Positions 11,091 through 21,545 of a stretch of DNA of 37,288 bases are shown here, piece after piece; position 1 is the first letter of the stretch, and each line of letters starts with the position of its first letter. Made by a program: the position numbers and the translations under genes. This DNA comes from Schoenoplectus triqueter. Its lineage: Eukaryota; Streptophyta; Magnoliopsida; Poales; Cyperaceae. The DNA lies in the NCBI GenBank assembly GCA_964058805.1, contig CAXKVV010000499.1, forward strand, positions 1-37,288. Reading direction: 5' to 3'. The notes beneath the pieces were generated by a model. It saw only the letters and a program-made list of their open reading frames with translations. It was not told the origin of the DNA and ran no database searches.

Positions 11091-11172
11091 ATGATGTCAT
11101 GGATGATGTCATATATGATGTCATGGATGATGTCATATATGATGTCATGCATGATGTCATGCATGATGTCAT
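11091..11172 (-). promoter_or_regulatory. Seven 12-bp repeats with ATGACATCAT core in U3 (solo LTR)
   Basis: ATGATGTCAT occurs seven times at exact 12-bp spacing, separated by GG, AT or GC. Each unit contains TGATGTCA, one base from the bZIP/CRE site TGACGTCA. The block lies just upstream of the TATA box in element sense. It is probably a retrotransposon U3 enhancer. It also produces a spurious Met/Ser-rich open frame. Confidence 0.6.
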
Positions 11173-12466
11173 CTAAGGTCCAAATTTACAAGTTTGCCAT
11201 TGGGCTTTTGGCCAAATTACCGAAATACCCTTGGGCTTTTGGATTTTGGGCTTTTCTGATTTTGGGCTTTTAATTATTAATTAAGGCTTTAATTATTAAT
11301 GGGCTTTTGGCCCATAATTCAAATCCATAATTAACATTTAAAATCCAAATCAAATATATATATAATTGTCATCTACAATTATATTTTTCTCGGTTGTTGT
11401 TTCGGCGAATTTATACGACGTGTCCAACACGTTATAAATTCAATCTGATTTTTGCTTCTTGTCATCTCTATGACAAATATAATTATATCATATATAATTA
11501 ATTATAACCATCTTATTATTAATTATAAACAATTTATAATTAATCAATAAGATTCTCCGATTAACTCCTATACGGTGTGACCCGACAGGATCCGTGTTAT
11601 GTTGGTAAATAGAGTTAAAACCCTTTTAACTTCTATAATCATAGGAGGCATCTGGCAGAATGCACTATGACCATCCAATTACACAGATGATGATGTACTG
11701 TACAATATCATGATCCAGTAAACTATTTACTTGTGTTTAATTCTTTTGTCTCATAGCTATCAGATCAGTTTCAAGGTAGGTATGTGTCATCCTTGCAAAC
11801 TTAATCTTTTCTTGATCCTGAGTAAAATATCAAATATAATTACTCTTGTAATTATACTGCTAGCAGATAATCTTACTCTATCAAGGGGCCCAGTGATGCT
11901 ATAACTCATATAGAAATATGAGGGACAATAGTACTTTTGGCAAACCATCTCTTCCTCCGCATAAGTTATGTATACCGAAGAGCTACCTTTATAGCCACCT
12001 TTTACGGATAACGTTTGGTAGAAATCACACACATACATATCTTATGTAGGAAAAATGAATACCTCATACTTTAGAATTTAATACTGAACGAAAACATTAA
12101 TGACACAAACACAATTCCATTTAATGTTTCATTCGGGGTCTATCAAATACGATGTTCCTAGAACATCTATTTATGTGATTAAAATGACAACTCTTTGTCT
12201 ATGGTCTGTAAAACTTGACCATCATTTAATCCACATACTAACCTGATAACGGTTAATTAGTGTTCCTGCTAATTACCTTGGTTAGTGACTTTTAAGAGTA
12301 TATTCTATATTATGAAGTTTCACAATTCCAGTCATGAACTCGGAATGATTCATAAATTCAATAATACTCAAGGAAACAAAATATCGTTTAAATATCCAAT
12401 TCATGAACAAAGCTTTATATAACAAATTTATCGTATTATTGACTTCAAGATTATTACAAACTAACA

Positions 12467-14024
12467 AAAAATCAGTGTAGTTGGATATTAATATTGAAGA
12501 AAATCTTATAATATACTTAATGAGGAGTATTCAAATTCATGAATTTGCATGAATTTATAAGTAGATATGAGTTAAGTAATGTTGAAAAACTCGAATAAAT
12601 ATAGTTTTTAATGCATACAAATTAAGTTTTGTGCAAACATATAATTGAAAATATTATGAGTGTCAATATAAAAGTGAAAAATTTTTTGTAAACAACATAT
12701 TTCAATGCTTTTGGTTAAGTTTAGTTTGAAAATATTATCATGGAATACTCACATTGAAGAGGTAATCGTAAAACTGTTCATATATATATTATTAGGAGCA
12801 TCCTTAAGACTTTGCACCAAATTATTTGCAGAAACGAGATGAAAATGGTTAAAACTCAAATAACAATATAATCTGTTTAAACAGTTATTTTTAATGCATC
12901 CGAATAAAGTTTTATGTAAAATTAGTGTAATAAAGATTTAATTGAAGGATAAACTTATAATAGACATAATAAGAAGAAATTATATGAATTTGCACATTTT
13001 TTGAGTAGTTATGGAGCAAAAAATGATGAAAATTTAAATTTTAACAGTAATTTATAATGCAACCAAATTAATTTTTATGCAAAATTACTGTCACAGAGTT
13101 ATTATATTGAATATTTAATTATAAAAATTATATAATAGACAATTTTTGGAACTATCTATTTGAATTTGTACGAATTTATATGCACTTATGAGCTACAAAA
13201 TGATTAAAAACTCAAATAATTTGTTCAAACAACGGTTTTTAACACATCTGAGTTATATTTTGTGCGAAAATACTATCATAGAATATTAATATCGAGTTAA
13301 TTATAAAATATTAAATAAATATTATTAGGAGTTTCTATCAATTTTCATAAATTTATCTATAGTTATTACGTCAAAAATAATGAAAAACTCAAACAACATT
13401 TTAAATAGTAATTTTTAATGCATTGAGATTAAGTTTTCTACATAATAAGTGTCATAAAATGTTCATATCAAAGTGTCAATTGGAAAATCTTATAATAGAC
13501 TTAATTAGGAGTATTTATATTAATTTATATTAATTTATTTTTAGTTAAGAGATAAAAAATGATGAAAAACTCAAACAACTTATTTAACAATAGTTTTTAA
13601 TGTAACAAAATTAAGTTTTATGCAAAATTAGTGTATTAGAATCTTTATATTGAACTTTTAATTATAATGACATATGATGTACAATGCTTAGAGTATTTTT
13701 TACGAACTTATATGCCGTTGTGGGGCCAAATAATTAAAAACTCAAATAACTTATTTTAACAATAATTTTAATGCATTTGAGTTACATTTTACGTGAAAAT
13801 ACTATCATAGAATATTCACATTGATATGTTAATTGTAAAATAGTTAATATACATTATTAGTAATAATAAAACGAATTTGTATAAAATTATGTGTAGTTAT
13901 GAGGTAAACAATGATTTATTTTAGTAACAGTTTTTAAGGAATCAATATTAAGTTTTGTGCAAAATAAGTGTCGTAGAATGTTCATAATAAATTAATTGAA
14001 AAATCTTATAATAGACTTAATTAG
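12467..14024 (+). repeat. Satellite array, block 2 (first copy of duplicated flank)
   Basis: The array continues in register after the LTR: rest of the B monomer, then C, A, B, C, A, B, C, A, B. Here the trimer period is very regular: A-type landmarks lie near 12730, 13267 and 13796. The block ends abruptly inside a B monomer at TTAG|CTGTG, where copia pol sequence begins. Confidence 0.85.
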
Positions 14025-14584
14025 CTGTGTTGCCGACGGTGTCAATTTTACAAATCTTTACGTCGCCTCTATTTATGATTTTTCATATGAGGTGATAACG
14101 TCTGTGTAATCACTTACCACGAGCTCCGAGTCAGCACCGTAGATGAGAAACATATCCTTAGTTCTTCTTAAGTACTTAAAGATATTCTTTGCAGCATTCC
14201 AGTGCTCCTAGCATGGATTAGCCTGATATCTACTCGTCACACTCCAAGCGTACGAGACATCAGGGCGAGTGCACAACATGGCGTACATGATAGAGCCAAT
14301 AGCCGAAGCATATGGTACTCTACTCATTATGTTTTGCTCATCAGTTGTCAAAGGACACTGAGTCTTGCTAAGCTGTGCACCATGATTCATTGGCAGAAAT
14401 CTTTTCTTAGAATTCTACGTGCTGAACCGATTCAGCACTTTATCAATGTATGTGCTTTGACTTAATCCAATAAGTCTCTTAGATCTATCTCTATAGATCT
14501 TTATGCCTAGTATATAGACAGTCTCACCCAAATCCTTCATTGAGAACACTTTCTTTAATGAAGATTTGGCTGATTGCAATAGGG
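14025..14584 (-). pseudogene. Copia pol, RT C-terminus and RNase H start, truncated and broken
   Basis: Minus-strand translation gives the end of the copia reverse transcriptase and the start of RNase H: LLQSAKSSLKKV, SKRLIGLSQSTYIDKVL, RVPYASAIGSIMYAM, RPDVSYAWSVTSRYQANP, then YLRRTKDMFLIYGADSE. A one-base loss near 14583 shifts it relative to the RT frame upstream. In-frame stops occur at 14415-14417 and 14208-14210. Homology fades after SDYTD and the sequence stops at 14025, where satellite abuts. Most of RNase H, the polypurine tract and the 3' LTR are missing. Confidence 0.8.
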
Positions 14585-15247
14585 AATATCATTTCCCATT
14601 AAGAGTATATCATCCACATAGAGGATTAGAAAAGCGATGGCACTCCCACTAGTTTTCCTGTATACACAAGGTTCTTCTTCGCATTTGATGAAGTCAAACT
14701 TTTTGACTTCTTCATGAAATCGAAGATTCCAACTCCGTGATGCTTGCTTCAATCCATAAATGGATTTGAGAAACTTGCATATCTTTCCAGCATTTCTTGG
14801 ATCCTCAAAACCCGTGGGCTGTATCATATACACGTCCTCTTCCAAATTTCCATTTAGGAAGGCGGTTTTCACATCCATCTGCCATATTTCATAATCATGA
14901 AATGCGGCTATTGCTAGGAGCATCCGAATTGACTTAAACATAGCTACGGGCGAAAAAGTTTCATCATAATCTACGCCGAGAATTTGTTTGAAACCTTTCG
15001 CTACTAGCCGTGCTTTGTAAATAGTCATATTACCATCCATGTCTATTTTTCTTTTAAAAATCCACTTGTTAGCTATGGGTTTTACCCCAACAGGTGGTGC
15101 AACCAGGTTCCAAACCGTGTTGTCATACATGGATTGTATTTCGGATCTCATGGCCTCCAGCCATTTATCAGAGTCGGGTCTATCCACTGCTTCCGCATAG
15201 GTCAGAGGATCTTCAGCATCAAATGCTGAGACTTCATGCAGTCCCAT
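14555..15247 (-). pseudogene. Copia reverse transcriptase domain
   Basis: A 230-codon open stretch holds the Ty1/copia RT: KWIFKRK at 61-67, KARLVAKGF at 78-86, the first catalytic block MDVKTAFLNG at 124-133 (Asp125), GLKQASRSW at 165-173, and the active-site YVDDILL at 210-216. It copies element RNA into DNA. The same reading frame continues from integrase after a stop at 15254-15256. It loses the frame near 14583. Motifs resemble the Tork/Angela side of plant copia, but this assignment is inference from memory of motifs. The catalytic residues are present but the polyprotein is broken. Confidence 0.85.
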
Positions 15248-15253
15248 GTACCT

Positions 15254-15709
15254 TTAAGGTGCACGAACTGTCCTATGTGACCTTCGTAGCACTTGTTCTT
15301 CAGGCTGTCGAACTTCATCCACATCAGTATGCGCATTTAGTTCTATTTCAACTTGCGTTGAAGTAGATGAGCTCGGGACTAGAACTTCTTCCACAACTAT
15401 TTGTAGATTTGGTTCTTCCAAATGCTCATTAGCCGAAGAATCAAGTGGTGGGTTTATCTGATCAGTATCAGATATTGTATTGTGTGATGTATCTTGAATT
15501 TCTTCAAGTATTACATTACTCCCACTACTTCCTTTTGCGAGAAACTCTTTCTCCAAAAATATACCATGACGAGCAACAATTATCTTGTTCTCGGACTGAT
15601 AATAAAAGTAATATCCTTTCGTTTCCTTAGGATACCCTACGAAAAAACATTTATCAGCTTTGGGTCCAAGTTTGTCAGAAGTCGAACGTTTGACAAATAC
15701 CTTGCAACC
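15254..15709 (-). pseudogene. Copia integrase C-terminal and linker region
   Basis: After the in-frame stop at 15710-15712 the frame continues with VFVKRSTSDKLGPKADKCFF, then FVGYPKETKGYYFY and an acidic Ser/Glu-rich linker ending QVLRRSHRTVRAP. This is the usual passage from integrase core to RT in copia polyproteins. The stop at 15710-15712 replaces a Trp codon (TAG where TGG is expected in KIWGC), and a TAA at 15254-15256 ends the stretch. Confidence 0.75.
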
Positions 15710-16240
15710 CTAAATTTTAAGATAAGACATATTTGGTATCTTACCAAACCATAACTCATATGGAGTCTTTTCTACTGACTTGGATGGAACCCTATTTATT
15801 GTTAGTGCAGCAGTTTCTAGTGCGTGCCCCCAAAACATTTTTGGGAGTGTGGTATTACTCATCATGGAACGAACCATGTCTAACAGAGTTCGATTCCTCC
15901 TCTCAGAAACACCGTTCCATTGCGGCGTTCCCGGAGGTGTGAGTTGTGAGACTATCCCACATTCTTTTAAGTACATTGTAAACTCATAACTTAAGTATTC
16001 GCCTCCACGGTCTGACCGTAAGGCCTTAATACTTTTATTCAGTTGATTTTCTACTTCAGTCTTGAATTCCTTGAACTTTTCAAAGGATTCAGACTTATGT
16101 CTCATCAAGTAGACATAACCATATCTACTGTAATCATCAGTAAACGTGATAAAGTAGCGATCACCATTTCTTGTACAAGTACTCATTGGTCCGCATACAT
16201 CTGTGTGTATAAGGGCTAATAAGTCACTTGTCCTTTCGCC
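15710..16240 (-). pseudogene. Copia integrase core
   Basis: The minus strand encodes HTDVCGPM, FTDDYSRYGYVYLM, LRSDRGGEYLS and PQWNGVSERRNRTLLDM. These are the rve integrase blocks, with Asp in HTD, Asp in RSD and Glu in SERRN. Asp and Glu are 35 residues apart, the D-35-E spacing. The enzyme would insert the cDNA copy into the genome. The long open part is 15710-16186; upstream codons to about 16240 are in the same frame. It ends with a stop in place of Trp. Confidence 0.85.
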
Positions 16241-16285
16241 CTTCTAGGAGAAAGACAATTTGGTCATTTTTCACGTAAACAAGAT

Positions 16286-17515
16286 TCACAATATTAAAAT
16301 TATCAAGAAGTCCAACTTCATGTAACTTTTGATGCGTTTCTCGTTTATATGACCAAGGCGATAATGCCATATGAAAGTCATACTTTCATGAGATGTTTTG
16401 AGTCGTTTATTGATGTTAAATATAGGTTTGTCTATTTCCAGTATATAAAGATCATTCATCATAAAAGAAGATCCATAATATAACTCATCTTTATATATAG
16501 AACAACCATTGTCCTTTATAACAAAAGAGAAACCATTCATTTCTAAACATGAGATTGAAATGATGTTTCTGGAAATACTTGGAACAAAATATACATTTTC
16601 AAGTTCCATTACAAGCCCGCTAGGCAAATACAACTCTATACTTCCGACTGTTACGGCTGCAACTTGTGCTCCGTTTCCAACTCGGAGTTGTACTTTCTTA
16701 TTACGTAGTTTCCTCCTATTCTTTAGTGCCTGTATATTTGAACAAATATGAGCACATGATCCAGTATCCAATACCCAATCATAAATAGAGGTAACAACGT
16801 TAACTTCAATCATGAAAATACCTGAGGTTGAAACTTTGGAAACTTTTCCCGTCCTCAAATCCTCCAGATACTTAGGGCAGTTCCTCCTCCAATGACCATT
16901 GCCTTGACAATAAAAGCAGTCAGAGGTAGAAGCTTTTGCCTTGGAAGTGTTCTGATTAGGAACCATCTTCCCTTTGCCTTTGTACTTAGGTGCCATTTTG
17001 GGAGTCGCTTTGCGTTTCATCTTTTTAATCTTCCTCGCACCTTCTTGGATCACGAGGATAGAAGAACTCTTCTTCATGTCCCCATCAGCGATCCTCAACA
17101 TCCCTTGGAGCTCCTGCAAGCTCTTGTCCATTCCCAGCATATGATAATTCCTGATGAAATTAGAATAGCTAGGAGGGAGAGAGTTCAGGATAACATCCGT
17201 AACAAACTCTTTGTTCAACGGACTGTTAAGCTTCTCCAACTGCTCAACATCGCTCGTCATACGGAGCATGTGAGTGTCAAGAGAGCTGCCCTCAGTCATC
17301 TTATGACTCAGCAGAGATTTAGTCACCTTAAATTTCTTGACCAATAAACTTTGTACATCAAGCTCATCTTCTTTGTGCTTGTTGTACATGGTGACTTCAT
17401 TTGCTGTGCAGCCTACTGCAGGCTGTGCAGAGATTGGTGTGTTAAGGACGTACTCGAGTTTCTCATGTCTTAGTATGAGCGCACGGAACGTATTAGTAAG
17501 AGTTTCTTTAGCCAT
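16286..17515 (-). pseudogene. Copia gag-protease, open to the pre-integrase region
   Basis: The 409-codon open frame starts MAKETLTNTF. It contains a UBN2-type gag domain (about 45-150), a basic stretch (160-185), a CCHC zinc knuckle (Cys200, Cys203, His208, Cys213), the aspartic protease site VLDTGSCAH (Asp250-Gly252) and a gag-pre-integrase WHYRLGHINEKRI. Gag forms the particle and protease processes it. The frame then breaks: between about 16235 and 16335 several small indels and stops separate it from integrase, although the net frame returns. The Met start is the first one after the leader and fits gag beginnings. Confidence 0.85.
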
Positions 17516-17961
17516 GTGCTACAACGTAAAATGTAAAGATTTTTAGCTTTGTTCATGTAATGTCTTATTTCAAATAAAACTCCCACTACAAATTTGTTCT
17601 ATTCCCGTTTGTAGTTAGGACCAAGATCCCTATTTTCATTGATAATCAAGTTATCGTTGAATAACTCGTTTATTAATTATCTTAGGTAAGCAACTCTTTG
17701 CTAATCACATCTCTATGTGATTCTTGGTTTCGCTAAACATCATATGTTTTAACGAAACTTTGCCCCAAGCCCAAAACTGTTTTGGAAATCATTGGTAAGT
17801 AACCTCACTCTATTTGATTCGTTATGTCGGACATAACCCTCGAAAACCAAAGGTAAAAGGTGACGCCTACTGAGTAGGTCACGTCTGCCAATGAACAATG
17901 ATATGCGAGGACAGAGTAGGTAGGGCATATTACTTAATTTTTCGGGTTTAACATCGTAAGC

Positions 17962-18426
17962 AGTCAGTTTGTTAAACTGACTTTAAACAGACTTACGAAC
18001 ACGTAAAAGATGTCTGCCAGAAAGACCACTGAAAGTTCCTTTTCCAGTCTTTCTTTGACACAACCTTCCTTCACAGTTTCTTAAAAATGATAAATCTAAT
18101 TTACACATTTATAATTAGTCAGTTTATTAAGCTAACTTTAAACAGACTTATGAACACGTGAAAAGACGTCTGCCAGAAAGACCATTGAAAGTTCCTTTTC
18201 CAGTCTTTCTTTGACATAACATTCTTTCACGGTTCCTTAAAATGATAAATCTAATTTACATATTTATAATTAGTCAGTTTATTAAGCTGACTTTAAACAG
18301 ACTTATGAACACGTGAAAAGACGTCTGCCAGAAAGACCATTGAAAGTTCCTTTTCCAGTCTTTCTTTGACATAGCATTCTTTCATGGTTCCTTAAAATGA
18401 TAAATCTAATTTACTCATTTATTATC
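17962..18426 (-). repeat. Three tandem 155-bp repeats in copia leader
   Basis: Units start at 17962, 18117 and 18272 (AGTCAGTTT(G/A)TTAAG), an exact 155-bp period. Shared blocks are CTTTAAACAGACTTA, GTCTGCCAGAAAGACCA, AAGTTCCTTTTCCAGTC and TGATAAATCTAATTTAC. Units 2 and 3 are more alike than unit 1, so the array probably grew from the 2/3 side. Confidence 0.9.
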
Positions 18427-18640
18427 AAAGCGGTAAATCCAATTTACCAGCTCATACAAACATTTTGTATATATACATGAATCAGTCACGTATATAACTA
18501 CTATCTATCCAATAGAAATAGCTTTGCATCTATGATAAGATACATTTCATATCAAAGCAGTAAATCTAATTTACCTGCTCATACAAATATTTTGTATATA
18601 TATACATGAATCAGTCACATATATAACTATCAGTTCTCAA
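18424..18640 (-). repeat. Two tandem 127-bp repeats in copia leader
   Basis: ATCAAAGCGGTAAATC at 18424 and ATCAAAGCAGTAAATC at 18551 start two units with the shared tail ACATGAATCAGTCAC. The second unit is cut short before the next repeat family. Confidence 0.8.
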
Positions 18641-18740
18641 TTCTTTATTTTGCAACTACATCTTTGTTCTTTATTTATACCGTAAAAAGCATATAAACAT
18701 TTTATATGATTTCAAAACAGTTAATTCCTTCTGGTACGAT

Positions 18741-19250
18741 AAAGTAATTTGATAACGTGACAAAGTTCCTTTTCGGCCAGTTATCAGGACACGTAAAAGG
18801 GGCTCCCAGGAAAGATCGGGGTCACGAGGACCACTTTAAATTCAATCTTTCCTAGACAGAACCATCTCTTTCGGGTGTGGAGATCAACAGCTCTTACTCA
18901 GGTACTTTATTGCTTTATCACATTCATAGATATACTTCTCATAACCAAAAGTTTTCGAAAAAAACAAAAGAGTTACATTTGCCATGCTTCGAAAGCGCAA
19001 AAGTAATTTGGTAACGTGACAAAGTTCCTTTTGGGCCAGTTATCAGGACACGTAAAAGGGCATGTCAGAAAGAATACCGAAGGTATCCACTTCCCATCTT
19101 TCTTTGACATCACCTTATCTTTTATGTGTGGAGATCAACAGCTCTTACTCAGGTACTTTATTGCTTCATCACATTCTTAGATATACTTTAACACAATCGA
19201 AAGTTTTCGAAAAGAAAGCGTAAAGAAAGTATAAAGAAAGCTTAAATCTA
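18741..19250 (-). repeat. Two tandem ~259-bp repeats in copia leader
   Basis: AAAGTAATTTG(A/G)TAACGTGAC starts at 18741 and again at 19000. Both units share CCAGTTATCAGGACACGTAA, GTGTGGAGATCAACAGCTCT and AAAGTTTTCGAAAA. The words AAGTTCCTTTT and CACGTAAAAG also occur in the 155-bp family, so the two leader repeat families are related. Confidence 0.8.
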
Positions 19251-19409
19251 ATTTAACTTTCTTAGTCGACAGAGCCGAACCAAGAAAATCCAATTTTATT
19301 TGGTTTGGACTTTAAGCTGCAAATCTAAGAATTAAACCGATACGGGGTATATACATCTTATTTGCATAAGATATAACCTTTTAGAAAATCAATCAGCGGG
19401 AGAGCCTTT

Positions 19410-19421
19410 GCTCTGATACCA
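19410..19421 (-). other. Primer binding site for initiator tRNA-Met
   Basis: On the minus strand TGGTATCAGAGC follows the LTR end after one base. It is complementary to the 3' end of plant initiator tRNA-Met and is the usual primer site of plant Ty1/copia elements. It fixes the element orientation (minus) and identifies 19423-21545 as the 5' LTR. Confidence 0.92.
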
Positions 19422-20076
19422 CTGTTGGGATTCAGAATGCCCAAATCCCATTAATGCTCAAGCTGCGGAAAGACCGTAGAACAAAAATTTTACTTCTACT
19501 TAAGTTAGGGATTAAAGTATGTCGGATAATAACCGAGAGTTACAGACATTTAATCCTTTACAAAAGACGGTAAAATATTATTTTACTTCTAACTTAAGCT
19601 TAGGGTTAAAGTGATGTGTCGGATGATTACCGAGAGATACACACCTCTTTAAACCTTTATTGATCTACTCCATGATTGATTTCTAAAATATTAATCTACT
19701 TAACAATTAAATAGATTAATATAAGATGTTATATACCTCGCTTCCAAATTTTAATTGGAATGAAAATCGGCTTGTCTCGGAGCACCAAACGTCTGATGCC
19801 TCTGTAGGTTATCCACCAGGACTGACCAGAGAGCGGTTTATTTCTTTTGCCAGAAATACTGTAAACCGCGGTTTTTCGCAAAAACACTATTCACCCGAGA
19901 AAAAGATGAAATAGTACTATTCACGACTCGCAGTAATTCTGTTTCACAAATGTGCAGAAATACCGCAACTTTCGTAAAAACACTATTCACCGATCCCGTG
20001 AATTCTGAAACAACCGTATACCGGGAGAGAGAAAGTAGAACTGATTTGGTGGAACTTTTTCTCTCACCCTACCCTC

Positions 20077-20084
20077 TATTTATA
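20077..20084 (-). promoter_or_regulatory. TATA box of the 5' LTR
   Basis: TATAAATAGAGGG on the minus strand, identical to the solo LTR. As the 5' LTR this copy would drive the element: U3 about 21545-20055, R/U5 about 20050-19423. Confidence 0.7.
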
Positions 20085-20169
20085 GAAAAAATGGAATTGA
20101 CAAATTACCAAAATGCCCTCGTGAATAGTAAGGAGGTTTCAAAGTGAAAAGACCAAAATACCCTTGAGG

Positions 20170-20251
20170 ATGATGTCATGGATGATGTCATATATGATGT
20201 CATGGATGATGTCATATATGATGTCATGCATGATGTCATGCATGATGTCAT
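20170..20251 (-). promoter_or_regulatory. Seven 12-bp ATGACATCAT repeats in U3 (5' LTR)
   Basis: Second copy of the enhancer-like array, identical in number and spacing to 11091-11172. Each unit carries TGATGTCA, a near match to the bZIP/CRE palindrome, 85-165 bp upstream of the TATA box in element sense. Confidence 0.6.
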
Positions 20252-21545
20252 CTAAGGTCCAAATTTACAAGTTTGCCATTGGGCTTTTGGCCAAATTACC
20301 GAAATACCCTTGGGCTTTTGGATTTTGGGCTTTTCTGATTTTGGGCTTTTAATTATTAATTAAGGCTTTAATTATTAATGGGCTTTTGGCCCATAATTCA
20401 AATCCATAATTAACATTTAAAATCCAAATCAAATATATATATAATTGTCATCTACAATTATATTTTTCTCGGTTGTTGTTTCGGCGAATTTATACGACGT
20501 GTCCAACACGTTATAAATTCAATCTGATTTTTGCTTCTTGTCATCTCTATGACAAATATAATTATATCATATATAATTAATTATAACCATCTTATTATTA
20601 ATTATAAACAATTTATAATTAATCAATAAGATTCTCCGATTAACTCCTATACGGTGTGACCCGACAAGATCCGTGTTATGTTGGTAAATAGAGTTAAAAC
20701 CCTTTTAACTTCTATAATCATAGGAGGCATCTGGCAGAATGCACTATGACCATCCAATTACACAGATGATGATGTACTGTACAATATCATGATCCAGTAA
20801 ACTATTTACTTGTGTTTAATTCTTTTGTCTCATAGCTATCAGATCAGTTTCAAGGTAGGTATGTGTCATCCTTGCAAACTTAATCTTTTCTTGATCCTGA
20901 GTAAAATATCAAATATAATTACTCTTGTAATTATACTGCTAGCAGATAATCTTACTCTATCAAGGGGCCCAGTGATGCTATAACTCATATAGAAATATGA
21001 GGGACAATAGTACTTTTGGCAAACCATCTCTTCCTCCGCATAAGTTATGTATACCGAAGAGCTACCTTTATAGCCACCTTTTACGGATAACGTTTGGTAG
21101 AAATCACACACATACATATCTTATGTAGGAAAAATGAATACCTCATACTTTAGAATTTAATACTGAACGAAAACATTAATGACACAAACACAATTCCATT
21201 TAATGTTTCATTCGGGGTCTATCAAATACGATGTTCCTAGAACATCTATTTATGTGATTAAAATGACAACTCTTTGTCTATGGTCTGTAAAACTTGACCA
21301 TCATTTAATCCACATACTAACCTGATAACGGTTAATTAGTGTTCCTGCTAATTACCTTGGTTAGTGACTTTTAAGAGTATATTCTATATTATGAAGTTTC
21401 ACAATTCCAGTCATGAACTCGGAATGATTCATAAATTCAATAATACTCAAGGAAACAAAATATCGTTTAAATATCCAATTCATGAACAAAGCTTTATATA
21501 ACAAATTTATCGTATTATTGACTTCAAGATTATTACAAACTAACA

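Larger units (their letters stand above)
10344..12466 (-). mobile_element. Solo copia LTR, 2,123 bp, inserted in the satellite
   Basis: The sequence runs from TGTTGGGATT to ACTAACA, the standard TG...CA LTR termini with a short imperfect inverted repeat. It has AAAAA on both sides and satellite on both sides, with no element-internal DNA attached. It matches the LTR at 19423-21545 base for base in length and at nearly every position (for example G at 10355 versus A at 19434, and G at 11588 versus A at 20667). Orientation is minus, as inferred from the internal region of the second copy. A solo LTR usually arises by recombination between the two LTRs of a full element. Confidence 0.85.
10344..14024 (+). 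repeat. 3,681-bp direct duplication, copy 1 (LTR plus satellite)
   Basis: 10344-14024 matches 19423-23103 at a constant offset of 9,079 bp with no indel noticed and very few substitutions. Copy 1 has satellite on its left and truncated pol on its right. Copy 2 has copia internal DNA on its left and continuing satellite on its right. Confidence 0.9.
17516..19422 (-). other. Copia 5' leader (untranslated), 1.9 kb
   Basis: This is the region between the primer binding site and gag. It holds three sets of tandem repeats and no significant open frame on the element strand. Such a long repeat-rich leader may carry packaging or translation signals; that is inference. Confidence 0.65.
14025..21545 (-). 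mobile_element. Truncated Ty1/copia retrotransposon (5' LTR to RNase H start)
   Basis: Reading from right to left: 5' LTR, primer binding site, repeat-rich leader, gag, protease, integrase, RT, start of RNase H. The gene order gag-PR-INT-RT-RH defines Ty1/copia (Pseudoviridae-type). The pol 3' end and 3' LTR are missing. At least four stops and several indels make it inactive. Confidence 0.9.
19423..21545 (-). mobile_element. 5' LTR of the truncated copia element, 2,123 bp
   Basis: Same TG...CA termini and same length as 10344-12466. The left end joins the primer binding site; the right end is followed by AAAAA (21546-21550) and satellite, exactly as the right side of the solo LTR. The insertion site is therefore the same one. 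The left side of the full element, with its 3' LTR, is absent from this copy. Confidence 0.9.

Noticed and set aside
11085..11273. Met/Ser-rich small open frame (MMSWMMSY repeats), also at 20164-20352
   Set aside because: It is the translation of the 12-bp ATGATGTCAT repeat in the LTR U3; no protein family, and it lies antisense to the element.
14202..17546. Plus-strand open frames across the copia region
   Set aside because: Antisense shadows of gag and pol; the minus-strand frames carry all the conserved motifs.
17962..18426. Regular repeats that could suggest a CRISPR-like array
   Set aside because: The 155-bp units are similar over their whole length with no unique spacers, and they lie in a retrotransposon leader of a plant genome.
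10344..21545. A single intact copia element bounded by LTRs at 10344 and 21545
   Set aside because: Satellite (12467-14024), not the polypurine tract and pol end, follows the left LTR, and both LTRs have the same right flank; they cannot be the two ends of one element as it stands.
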